Made by a program: the position numbers and the translations under genes. Source: CAYQUC01 sp964514215 (GTDB lineage Bacteria; Pseudomonadota; Gammaproteobacteria; UBA6429; Thiohalophilaceae). From it: DNA of 18,451 bases. Within the stretch, counting starts at the first letter, position 1. Every line of letters starts with the position of its first letter. The stretch is taken from positions 1 through 18,451 of the forward strand of contig CAZEPW010000066.1 in NCBI GenBank assembly GCA_964514215.1, given 5' to 3'. This document shows positions 1 through 7,676 of the stretch, piece after piece. The notes under the pieces were generated by a model. The model worked only from the letters and a program-made list of their open reading frames with translations. It made no database searches and had not been told where the DNA came from.

Positions 1-3000
1 CCGGTGCTATTGGCGCGGTTACTGTTGTTTGTTGAGCTGCACCTGAAATAATTAACTTTTGTTTAAAGAATTGTATAATGGCTAAAAACAGCAGTTTTAA
101 GGTTTTAATAAAAGCCGACAATGAAGTGGTGAATTCAGTGATCAAACTTGTTATTAACAACGTTAAAACATTACGGCTGTTTTTAAGTTGACGGAAAATA
201 ACGGAATCAGCTAAGAATGTTTGTTGCTTATTTTGTTGCTGGTTGAGTTGCTCTTTATTTAAGTTGCAGGGAGAATTTTCGTTATCCAACGATGCGGGAC
301 AAAATGCAGCACGTCCGCTGATACATCCTAATGGGATGATTAATAATGTTAGTAAGGTTGAGACCAAACCGCCAAACATCAGTGATATTGCCATTCCTTG
401 AAAAATAGGATCAAAAAGAATAACCGATGAACCACCTAACAGCGCACCCGCTGTTATTAAGATAGGGCGGGTTCTCGCTTTACACGCTTGGATTAACGCT
501 TCTTGTACGGATACACCTTTGTCAACTTCCTGTCTTGAGAAATCCACCAGTAAAATTGAATTACGCACGATGATGCCCGCTAGTGCAATAAAGCCTATCA
601 TTGATGTTGCGGTAAATTCAGCATCGAGCAACCAGTGTCCGGGGATAATGCCAATTAGTGTTAGTGGAATGGGTGCCATCACAATTGCCGGAAGAATAAA
701 ATTATTAAATTCCCAAACGACCAGCATATAAATAAGCACTAAAGCCACAGCAAATGCCAAGCCCATGTCACGAAACGTTTCATAAGTAACGGTCCATTCA
801 CCTGCCCATTCAAAAGCACTTTGCGAGCTGTTTTCAGGTGGCCCGAGGTATTCACCTGAAACTTTTACACCATCGGGTGCTGTATAATTTTTTAATTGCG
901 CTTCAACTTCAGCCATGCCATAGATGGGAGCCGCTAATCGACCAACGGTTTCAGCCGTTACGTATTCAACAGCGCGTAAGTCTTTGTGGTATATAACGGC
1001 TTGTTGTTGTTGCCGGGTAAAATAACCCAATTCGGCTAACGGGATACTGGCAGATGCGGGATCACCATTTTGAATGCCTTGGCTGGGAACTGGTAGCTGA
1101 CTTAATCGATTGTAATCGGCACGCACAGAATACGGAGCCTGCAATATGATTAGAGTTGGATCGAGTAGTGAATTGGCTTTGATATCACCTAAGACATAAC
1201 CACCCATTGTCATTTCCAAGGTTCGGTTAATGCTTTCAGAATTAACGCCATAACGTTGGGCTTTTTCGCGGTTTATTTCAAATTGCCAAACCTGATGCTG
1301 GGCTTGTATGTAATTATCAACGTCATCAAGATGTTCGGATTTTTCAAACATGGCGGTTAAGTCGGTTGCCAGTTTGCGACGTGTTTCTGCATCGGGGCCA
1401 TACACTTCAGCAACAACGGATTGTAGTACTGGAGGGCCGGGTGGCATTTCAACAATTTGAATTTTGGCGCCGGCTTGACGTGCAATTGGTGCGAGTAATT
1501 CACGCGTCTCCACTGCAATGTCATGACTTGATCGTTGCCGATCACGCTTATGCAATAGTTGTACTTGAATATCCGCCTGCCAAGGATTTTGGCGTAAATA
1601 ATAATGGCGCACTAAACCGTTAAAATTAAAGGGCGATGCGGTTCCGGCATAGCTTTGCACTGCGACCACGTCAGCTATTTGGCTGACTTTTAATGCTAAA
1701 CGGTGGGTTAAATTGGCCGTGGTTGGTAGTGCAGTGCCTTCGGGAAAATTAACAACAACGTTAAATTCTGATTTATTATCCAGTGGCATCATTTTTACGC
1801 GCACACTATTGGTTATGAATAATGTGGTGCAAGCAAAAAAAATACCGATGACGCTAACTAAAAATACCAGTCCTTTTATTTTATCCCGAATGAGTGGCGT
1901 TATAATATTTCGATAAAACTGTTCAAGCTTTTCACTTTGACGGTGTTCTTTTTCGGCTGCGAGATTTAATTTTTCGAGTGACGGTTTTAAGCGCATCGTT
2001 AACCACGGTGTAAATAAAAATGCAGCAATCAGTGAAAATATCATGGCGACCGATCCGAGCGCTGGAATAGGTGCCATGTAGGGTCCCATCATGCCGCTAA
2101 CATACGCCATGGGTAATAACGCGGCAATCACAGTGAAGGTGGCGAGTATGGTTGGGTTACCCACTTCACGTACTGCATCAATTGCTGTTTCGGTACTGGT
2201 TTCATTATTGAGCAGCCAGCGTCGATAAATATTTTCAACAACAACGATGGCATCATCGACTAATATTCCAATGGAAAAAATCAATGCAAATAAACTAACG
2301 CGATCAATGGTAAAATTAAGTACCCAGGCACAAAATACCGTGACAAGAATAACCACGGGGATAACAATCAAGACTACCATTGCAGCAGGGCGGCCTAAAA
2401 ACATCCACACTAAAATCGTAACCACTATTGTTGCTATAAATAATTTAAAAATAAGTTCATTCACTTTATCGTTGGCGGTTTCACCGTAGTTTCGGGTAAT
2501 ACTGACATTGACATTTTCCGGTATCACACGGCCTTTTAAGTATTCCACTTTTTTCAAAATGGCGTTTGCAACCGAAACGCCATTAGTGCCCACTTTTTTA
2601 GCAATGGCCAGAGTGACTGCCGGGGCAGCAACAATGTTTTGATCCGATGTTGTGGCACTACCGGTGTAATAACTGGTGATATGCTGTGTTTCGGAAGGGC
2701 CTTCGATAACCTGCGCAACATCGGCAAGGTAGACGGGCTGATTGTTATAAAGCCCAACAATCAAATTTTTAACATCATTAGCGTGTTTTAAAAAAGTACC
2801 GGTATATAATTGGAAGCTGGTATTGTTCGATTCAACACGGCCAACACCTCGTTGGGTATTGGCTGAGCGAACGGTATTGGCGATTTGATCCAAACTGATA
2901 CCGAAACCGGCAAGGCGTTCCGGGTAAGCTTCAATTCGTATTTGTTCGGTTCGACCACCAACGACAAAACTTTGGCTGGTATTTTTAACTTCTTTTAGGC

Positions 3001-3550
3001 GCTGGATAACATCGAGTGCAATTAAGCGCAGTGTTGCATCATCGGTATCTTGCGACCACAAAGTTAATGTCACCAGTGGCACATCATCAACACCTTTTGG
3101 CTTAACCAATGGTGGTGAAGCCCCCGGAGGAATTCTGTCGACATTGGACTCAAGCTTGTCATAGAGTTTCACTAATGATTCGCCCATGTTTTGCCCAACA
3201 TCAAACTCAACAGTGACCATTGCTTGCTCACGTTGCGATGCCGAGTAAACGTGTTTAACACCGGGAATTTCACTCATGATGCGTTCAAGCGGATCGGCAA
3301 CCAAACTTGCTACTTGCCGTGATGATGCGCCGGGGTAGCTAACAAATATATCCACCATTGGAACGGAGATTTGTGGATCTTCTTGTCGAGGAGTAAACAA
3401 TAACCCCAGAATACCAATAGCCAGACTGGCTAATAATAATAGCGGTGAAATTGGCGAATGAATAAATGACTTGGCCAAGTTACCAGCCAGACCCAACTGA
3501 GAGTCAGCCAAACGCGAATCGGATTGTGTTGAGTTATTATTAGATTGCAT
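1..3550 (-). CDS. RND-family efflux permease (AcrB-like inner-membrane pump), C-terminus beyond the window
   Basis: Proton-driven inner-membrane subunit of a tripartite RND efflux pump. The minus-strand frame is open from an ATG at 3550 to the left edge, giving 1183 visible residues with no stop. Seen: a first membrane helix near residues 30-48 followed by a periplasmic stretch with PRQEDPQI; the TM4 motif VDDAIVVVEN with the paired aspartates at 432-433 that relay protons in AcrB; and GIIVRNSILLVDF near 992-1004, where Arg996 stands at the place of AcrB Lys940. TM12 ends near PLGCIS (about residue 1073). RND pumps normally end soon after, at about 1030-1060 residues. Here at least 108 more residues follow: a Gln/Asn-rich stretch, then hydrophobic segments. 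The start lies one base after the adaptor stop codon, so translation is probably coupled. Substrate unknown. Confidence 0.93.
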   Translation of the reverse strand, partial: MQSNNNSTQSDSRLADSQLGLAGNLAKSFIHSPISPLLLLASLAIGILGLLFTPRQEDPQISVPMVDIFVSYPGASSRQVASLVADPLERIMSEIPGVKHVYSASQREQAMVTVEFDVGQNMGESLVKLYDKLESNVDRIPPGASPPLVKPKGVDDVPLVTLTLWSQDTDDATLRLIALDVIQRLKEVKNTSQSFVVGGRTEQIRIEAYPERLAGFGISLDQIANTVRSANTQRGVGRVESNNTSFQLYTGTFLKHANDVKNLIVGLYNNQPVYLADVAQVIEGPSETQHITSYYTGSATTSDQNIVAAPAVTLAIAKKVGTNGVSVANAILKKVEYLKGRVIPENVNVSITRNYGETANDKVNELIFKLFIATIVVTILVWMFLGRPAAMVVLIVIPVVILVTVFCAWVLNFTIDRVSLFALIFSIGILVDDAIVVVENIYRRWLLNNETSTETAIDAVREVGNPTILATFTVIAALLPMAYVSGMMGPYMAPIPALGSVAMIFSLIAAFLFTPWLTMRLKPSLEKLNLAAEKEHRQSEKLEQFYRNIITPLIRDKIKGLVFLVSVIGIFFACTTLFITNSVRVKMMPLDNKSEFNVVVNFPEGTALPTTANLTHRLALKVSQIADVVAVQSYAGTASPFNFNGLVRHYYLRQNPWQADIQVQLLHKRDRQRSSHDIAVETRELLAPIARQAGAKIQIVEMPPGPPVLQSVVAEVYGPDAETRRKLATDLTAMFEKSEHLDDVDNYIQAQHQVWQFEINREKAQRYGVNSESINRTLEMTMGGYVLGDIKANSLLDPTLIILQAPYSVRADYNRLSQLPVPSQGIQNGDPASASIPLAELGYFTRQQQQAVIYHKDLRAVEYVTAETVGRLAAPIYGMAEVEAQLKNYTAPDGVKVSGEYLGPPENSSQSAFEWAGEWTVTYETFRDMGLAFAVALVLIYMLVVWEFNNFILPAIVMAPIPLTLIGIIPGHWLLDAEFTATSMIGFIALAGIIVRNSILLVDFSRQEVDKGVSVQEALIQACKARTRPILITAGALLGGSSVILFDPIFQGMAISLMFGGLVSTLLTLLIIPLGCISGRAAFCPASLDNENSPCNLNKEQLNQQQNKQQTFLADSVIFRQLKNSRNVLTLLITSLITEFTTSLSAFIKTLKLLFLAIIQFFKQKLIISGAAQQTTVTAPIAP

Positions 3551-3551
3551 T

Positions 3552-4733
3552 TTAGTATTTATTTTTATGTTCGGTATATTGCTGAGCAACCCAATTTGTT
3601 CTGAGCGGTGTATTTTGAGTGTAAGAAGCGTTATTAATGATACGGTCACCCGATTTTAAACCAGCCAATACCACCACTTGACCATTTTGTAATTCATGTC
3701 CCAGTCGCAGTATTCGTAATTCAGTTTTATTATTGTCGGTTAATAACATCACACCGGGTAGGCTCGAGCCGGTCATTAATGCCGAGCGCGGTATTGCCAA
3801 CATTAAATTATTCTGTGAACTGTTATTGGGTAGTTGAACCTGAACATACATGCCCGTTACAACCGGGGCACCGGTCGGCATATCAAATTTCACGGTGACG
3901 GTATGACGCTTACTGTCCGCAGTGGGATAAATTTTTGCAACACGAACCTGTATTGGATAGTGGTTATTGTCCAAATAAGCATTGACGATCATTCCGGTGT
4001 GCAACAGCGGTACCAGTCGTGCCGGAATTTCGGCTTGAACGCGAAAATATCGGGTATGGGCAAATGTAAATAATGCTTGTCCCGGTTGCACGGTATCACC
4101 AACTTCAACCATTTTTTGGGTGATAATGCCTTCAAAAGGTGTTATTACACGAGTATCCCGTAATTTTTCATCGATACTGCGTAGTTGAGAATAGGCTTGT
4201 TGGTAACTGGCTTGTGCTTGACTCACGCCACTATAACGCGAATAAATATCGGCTTGTCGTTGTAATCCGGGATTTGATCCGGGGGTAAAAAACCGATCAA
4301 ACATCGCAGGAAAACCCATTCCGGCCATTGGTTGCTGGCTGCTGCTATAGGGGCTCATCATTTCACGGCTATACTGCATCCGTGAGTTTTGAATTCCGGT
4401 TTGGGCGGTGGTGAGTTGTGCTACTGCTGCATTACGCTGCGCCAATAATGTCTTATCATTTTGCGCCAAGATAACTTGACCACTTGGAAACCAACTGCCT
4501 TCTTCACCGGCTAAATATTCAATGCGTCCGGGCATTTGTGCGGTAAAAGTGATTTCTTTAAAAGCGACTACCTTGCCACTAATTGCGATACCACTTTGAT
4601 CTTGGATTTTGCTAACGGTGAAAACACCTTGATTAACATTAGAGCCACTATTTTCAGCCGCAATAAGACTGTGGTTAAAAAAGACCACGAGTAATAACAG
4701 CAACCAGCTTGATTTTATACTTTTAACGACCAT
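3552..4733 (-). CDS. RND efflux periplasmic adaptor (membrane fusion protein, HlyD/AcrA type)
   Basis: Periplasmic adaptor that links an RND pump to an outer-membrane channel. 393 residues, in the family range. Residues 1-26 form a signal peptide (positive start, Leu/Val-rich core, end near LIAA). The lipoyl-like half-motifs are seen at about residues 50-85 (ISGKVVAFKEITF, then GRIEYLAGEEGSWFPSGQ) and about 195-225 (TPFEGIITQKMVEVGDTVQPGQ), flanking a helical hairpin. That hairpin contains an unusual Met/Pro/Gly-rich insert around 120-155. The beta-barrel and membrane-proximal domains follow. The start is supported by GGGGAG at 4743-4748, nine bases upstream. A sigma54 promoter lies about 70 bp upstream. 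The pump gene follows after one base. No outer-membrane channel gene is in the window, so the pump may borrow one or have one beyond the left edge. Confidence 0.93.
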   Translation of the reverse strand: MVVKSIKSSWLLLLLVVFFNHSLIAAENSGSNVNQGVFTVSKIQDQSGIAISGKVVAFKEITFTAQMPGRIEYLAGEEGSWFPSGQVILAQNDKTLLAQRNAAVAQLTTAQTGIQNSRMQYSREMMSPYSSSQQPMAGMGFPAMFDRFFTPGSNPGLQRQADIYSRYSGVSQAQASYQQAYSQLRSIDEKLRDTRVITPFEGIITQKMVEVGDTVQPGQALFTFAHTRYFRVQAEIPARLVPLLHTGMIVNAYLDNNHYPIQVRVAKIYPTADSKRHTVTVKFDMPTGAPVVTGMYVQVQLPNNSSQNNLMLAIPRSALMTGSSLPGVMLLTDNNKTELRILRLGHELQNGQVVVLAGLKSGDRIINNASYTQNTPLRTNWVAQQYTEHKNKY

Positions 4734-4799
4734 TCGCTTAATCTCCCCAATTAATGCGATGCAACACCTAGCGTGTTTTTTATGATTTACGATATATAT

Positions 4800-4815
4800 C
4801 GCAAACTCCGTGCCA
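4800..4815 (-). promoter_or_regulatory. sigma54 (RpoN) promoter of the adaptor-pump operon
   Basis: On the minus strand the sequence reads TGGCACGGAGTTTGCG, matching the -24/-12 consensus TGGCAC-N5-TTGCW except for the last base. The GG and GC dinucleotides have the required 10-bp separation. It points at the adaptor gene; transcription would start near 4789, leaving a 5' leader of about 55 nt. A 12-bp AT palindrome (CGATATATATCG, 4790-4801) overlaps the start-site region and may bind another protein or ease melting. A sigma54 activator gene is divergently encoded next door. Confidence 0.85.
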
Positions 4816-4854
4816 CATTCTAAGTTATTGTTTTTTAAGACTATAATTTCATCG

Positions 4855-4870
4855 GTGTTGCATTTGTTGC
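4855..4870 (+). promoter_or_regulatory. Possible extra activator half-sites
   Basis: GTGTTGC at 4855-4861 and TTGTTGC at 4864-4870 repeat the half-site of the palindromes at 4934-4956 in tandem, 40-55 bp upstream of the sigma54 -24 element. A further inverted copy, GCAACAC, lies in the leader at 4761-4767. They could be weaker activator sites, but this rests only on the shared 6-7-mer. Confidence 0.35.
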
Positions 4871-4902
4871 GGCTTGGTAAATGCTTAACGATCGTCAGGT
4901 AA

Positions 4903-4916
4903 TTGATTTATATCAA
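4903..4916. promoter_or_regulatory. FNR/ANR-type box
   Basis: TTGATTTATATCAA is a perfect match to the palindromic FNR/ANR consensus TTGAT-N4-ATCAA. It lies between the divergent activator and efflux genes, 93-106 bp upstream of the activator start codon and about 88 bp upstream of the sigma54 -24 element. No strong sigma70 -10 sits at the ideal distance for either gene, so whether it activates or represses, and which gene, is open. It suggests oxygen or redox control of the activator gene, the pump genes, or both. Confidence 0.6.
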
Positions 4917-4933
4917 GATCAGTGTCAGATTAA

Positions 4934-4956
4934 GTGTTGCAACACGTTGCGCAACG
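4934..4956. promoter_or_regulatory. Tandem perfect palindromes, likely upstream activator sites
   Basis: GTGTTGCAACAC (4934-4945) and CGTTGCGCAACG (4945-4956) are two perfect 12-bp palindromes sharing one base and the same GTTGC/GCAAC core. They lie about 120-140 bp upstream of the sigma54 -24 element, the usual range for enhancer-like sites bound by sigma54 activators, which need DNA looping. They also sit 53-75 bp before the activator gene, so autoregulation is possible. Assignment to the neighbouring Fis-type activator is inferred from position. Confidence 0.65.
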
Positions 4957-5008
4957 GTTTAGTTTGGGTTTAAAGGGGCGATGATGGTCAAGTAGGGGGA
5001 CTGAAATT

Positions 5009-6361
5009 ATGTCAACATTTACTGGTAATATGATCCCAATGTTAGAAGCAGTCATTAGTCACATTGACGAAGGTGTGATTATGAGTGATAAAAAGGGCAT
5101 GGTGTTATATCAAAATCCGGCAGCTATTAATTTATTAGGCTTAAAAAAAGGGACACAGCTTGAGCGCTTGCAAGATTTTACAGCAATTAATTTTCAACGC
5201 GCATTTGTCACTGCGGCATTAAAATCCGGTGAAGCGGATGCCGTCGGCAAGCCAAGTGGTTTATTTGTAACCTTCGAAGAAAAATTTCAATGCAATGACG
5301 GCTATCGCTATGTTGAATTTTATAGCGGCATGGTTGATTGCGCCATGCGTAAAGGCGATGTTCGTTTAATTTTACTACGCGATCGAACCGAGCAACGGCA
5401 ACTCGAAGCCGTTTATAAAACCAAACTAAATGATTTTGAAAGCAAAGATTTAAAAATGCTGGGGGTGATTGAACGAATCCATCAAGTTGCACCAACCAAT
5501 GCGTCGATATTATTACAAGGCGAGTCGGGAACCGGTAAAACACTGATTAGTCGAATGATACATAAACTAAGCATCCGAAGTGCGCAAAATTTTGTTGAGG
5601 TTAATTGCGCAGCAATTCCAAATACCTTAATCGAGTCTGAATTATTTGGCCATGTTAAAGGCGCTTTTACTGGCGCAAGCTCGGAACGCAAAGGACGGTT
5701 TCAATCAGCGCATGGCGGCACGTTATTTCTGGATGAAATAAGTGAAATACCGCTAAATTTGCAAGCGAAACTATTACGAGCCATACAAGATCAAGAGTTT
5801 GAAAAAGTAGGTTCCGATAAGTCTATAAAAGTTGATGTGCGAGTGATAGTTGCATCCAATCAAAATTTGCGAGAATTGGTTGATAATGGTAAATTTCGAG
5901 CCGATTTATTCTATCGACTTTCGGTTATCCCTTTAACTATCCCACCTTTGCGTGAGCGTCCTGGTGATATCTCGATTTTAATTAATTACTTCATCGAAAA
6001 ATTACAGCAACGAGGTTATCCTCAAGACATACAATGTTCGTCAGACGCGTTACAAGTATTATTAAATTATTCCTGGCCGGGAAATGTCCGTGAATTGGAA
6101 AATGCAATTGAACACGGTGTTATTTGTGCAACAAATAATATAATTACAGCAGACAGTTTACCGCAGGATATACTTCGAACCAATTCTATTCAAATTGACC
6201 CATCTCAATTTGCGAAAGGTCATGGTGAGCGCAGTAATGAAATCACCAATGCTTTACGTCAGGCAAAAGGCAGTAAAACGCAGGCGGCTAGTTTACTGGG
6301 AATTGATCGCAGCACCCTCTGGCGCAGAATGCAACGCTTAGGAATCGCCGAGTCAAACTAA
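5009..6361 (+). CDS. Sigma54-dependent transcriptional activator with PAS sensor domain
   Basis: Bacterial enhancer-binding protein that uses ATP hydrolysis to open RpoN promoters. 450 residues. An N-terminal PAS-like sensor lies at about 10-125. The AAA+ domain (about 145-385) shows Walker A GESGTGKT (171-178), the sigma54-contacting loop GAFTGA (218-223), Walker B TLFLDE (238-243), an arginine-finger region FRADLFYRL (296-304) and WPGNVRELEN (356-365). A Fis-type helix-turn-helix lies at about 411-445. All motifs needed for sigma54 activation are intact. There is no response-regulator receiver domain, so the signal probably reaches the PAS domain directly; its ligand or cofactor is not evident. 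AGGGGGA at 4994-5000 supports the start, and the upstream in-frame ATGs run into a TAG. Divergent from the adaptor-pump operon, whose sigma54 promoter is its most likely target. Confidence 0.94.
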   Translation: MSTFTGNMIPMLEAVISHIDEGVIMSDKKGMVLYQNPAAINLLGLKKGTQLERLQDFTAINFQRAFVTAALKSGEADAVGKPSGLFVTFEEKFQCNDGYRYVEFYSGMVDCAMRKGDVRLILLRDRTEQRQLEAVYKTKLNDFESKDLKMLGVIERIHQVAPTNASILLQGESGTGKTLISRMIHKLSIRSAQNFVEVNCAAIPNTLIESELFGHVKGAFTGASSERKGRFQSAHGGTLFLDEISEIPLNLQAKLLRAIQDQEFEKVGSDKSIKVDVRVIVASNQNLRELVDNGKFRADLFYRLSVIPLTIPPLRERPGDISILINYFIEKLQQRGYPQDIQCSSDALQVLLNYSWPGNVRELENAIEHGVICATNNIITADSLPQDILRTNSIQIDPSQFAKGHGERSNEITNALRQAKGSKTQAASLLGIDRSTLWRRMQRLGIAESN

Positions 6362-6372
6362 GCTTCATACCT

Positions 6373-6402
6373 TTTCAAGGGGTCAGACTCCTTGAAAGTC
6401 TG
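6373..6402. repeat. Overlapping inverted repeats after the activator gene (terminator or mobile-element remnant)
   Basis: TTTCAAGG (6373-6380) pairs with CCTTGAAA (6390-6397), while CAGACT (6384-6389) pairs with AGTCTG (6397-6402), so two mutually exclusive hairpins are possible. It starts 11 bases after the activator stop codon, but no T-run follows, so it is a poor Rho-independent terminator. The AAGGGGTCAGACTCCTT core resembles REP-like intergenic repeats that I recall from proteobacteria, but only one copy is in this window. Confidence 0.4.
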
Positions 6403-6623
6403 GCTTAACGTGAAATTTTAACTAGCAAATGTTATTAACTTCGATAAAGATGCTTGTTGTGGCCAGAGTGTTTTGACAGCTATAAAAATAAGCTTTACTG
6501 CCACTATAGACCGTGTATTGTCGTAATAGTTCACACAAATCGGAAAATAACAATTAATAAATATTAATTAAACAGCAAACTATATTAGAAATCAGTAATT
6601 TTGATAAATTATGCTTAACTGGG

Positions 6624-6651
6624 TTGACAGCGTCATGATTATGTAGATAAT
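6624..6651 (+). promoter_or_regulatory. Sigma70-type promoter of the ABC/GldG operon
   Basis: A perfect -35 TTGACA (6624-6629) is followed after 16 bases by GATAAT (6646-6651, five of six to the -10 consensus). Transcription would begin near 6658, about 50 bases before the ABC ATPase gene. An inverted repeat GTAGA-N5-TCTAC (6643-6657) overlaps the -10 and could be an operator. Confidence 0.65.
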
Positions 6652-6710
6652 TTCTACCCACGGAATTTAAGTATTTATTAATTAATAATTTATTTTAGAG
6701 TAAAGACTTC

Positions 6711-7676
6711 ATGGAAAAGATGATAGAAGTATTTGGTTTGCACAAGGTTTTTGGCAGCCAAACGGTAGTCAATAATATTTCATTTTCAGTTGCGAAGGGA
6801 GAGGTGCTCGGTTTCTTAGGCCCCAATGGTGCGGGTAAATCGACCACCATGAAAATGATTTGCGGTTTTTTAGCACCGAGTGATGGTTATGCAACCGTTT
6901 GTGGTCATCATGTTTTAACCGATCCTGTCGCCTTAAAATCATCAATTGGTTATTTGCCAGAAGGTGCGCCTGCCTATTCAGAAATGAATGTATTGGATTT
7001 TTTAAAATTTATTGCTGACATTCGAGGTTACAAAGGTGTTGCAGCACAAGCTAAAATTGATGCTGCAATTGAAAAAGTAAACCTGCAAAGTGTTGTTTAT
7101 AAAACCATAGAGACGTTATCCAAAGGTTTTAAACGCCGCGTTGGCTTAGCACAAGCTATCTTACACAATCCGCCGGTGTTAATAATGGATGAACCTACCG
7201 ACGGTCTGGATCCCAATCAAAAACATGAAGTTCGTGAGCTTATTCGTGAAATGGCAAAAGATAAAGCCATTATTATTTCAACCCATATATTAGAAGAAGT
7301 GCCAGCGTTATGTTCGCGGGCAATTATTATCGCCGAGGGTAAATTATTATTTGATGACACGCCCGAAAAGCTCGAAGCCGTTTCAGAAGTTCACAATGCC
7401 GTTACCTTGAGAATAGAAGGCGAGGTTCCCAGTGCCACGGGTAATTTATTAGAGCAGTTAGCCGGTGTTGAAAAAGTAGCTGTATATCAGGAGCAAGATA
7501 CCCGTTTTGTGGTTTATCCCAAAGCTGGACAGAATATATTACACGAAGTGAGTCAGCTTGCGCGGCAACAACAGTGGGATTTGGATGAGTTGAGTGTCTC
7601 TCAAGGACAATTAGACGAAGTATTTCGGCGCATAACATTAGGCGAAGTGGACGGGGCTGGAGTGTCAGTAAAATGA
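6711..7676 (+). CDS. ABC transporter ATP-binding protein (GldA-like)
   Basis: Cytoplasmic ATPase of an ABC-2-type exporter. 321 residues. Walker A GPNGAGKS lies at 37-44; an LSGGQ-type signature with altered sequence LSKGF at 136-140; Walker B VLIMDEP at 156-162; a D-loop GLDPNQ follows; the H-loop histidine is in STHILEE near 191. The last ~95 residues form the small C-terminal domain common in this subfamily. The sequence resembles ATPases annotated as GldA-like or as ABC-2 ATPases paired with GldG-family proteins. The start chosen has only a weak purine-rich site (AGAGTAAAGA) upstream; Met4 is an alternative. The stop overlaps the permease start by 4 bases (ATGA), so the two are translationally coupled. 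Confidence 0.92.
   Translation: MEKMIEVFGLHKVFGSQTVVNNISFSVAKGEVLGFLGPNGAGKSTTMKMICGFLAPSDGYATVCGHHVLTDPVALKSSIGYLPEGAPAYSEMNVLDFLKFIADIRGYKGVAAQAKIDAAIEKVNLQSVVYKTIETLSKGFKRRVGLAQAILHNPPVLIMDEPTDGLDPNQKHEVRELIREMAKDKAIIISTHILEEVPALCSRAIIIAEGKLLFDDTPEKLEAVSEVHNAVTLRIEGEVPSATGNLLEQLAGVEKVAVYQEQDTRFVVYPKAGQNILHEVSQLARQQQWDLDELSVSQGQLDEVFRRITLGEVDGAGVSVK

Larger units (their letters stand above)
6362..6710. other. Gene-free spacer between the activator gene and the ABC operon
   Basis: No convincing ORF. It holds the hairpin pair at 6373-6402 and a sigma70-like promoter at 6624-6651. Two AT palindromes also occur: arms AATTAATA/TATTAATT at 6552-6569, and a perfect TATTAATTAATA at 6676-6687, between the promoter and the ABC ATPase start. 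They share a TATTAATT core and could be operators, though such words arise easily in AT-rich DNA. Confidence 0.6.

Noticed and set aside
519..2489. Several plus-strand ORFs of 60-85 codons within 519-2489
   Set aside because: They lie antisense to the RND permease frame, which is open throughout and shows clear family motifs.
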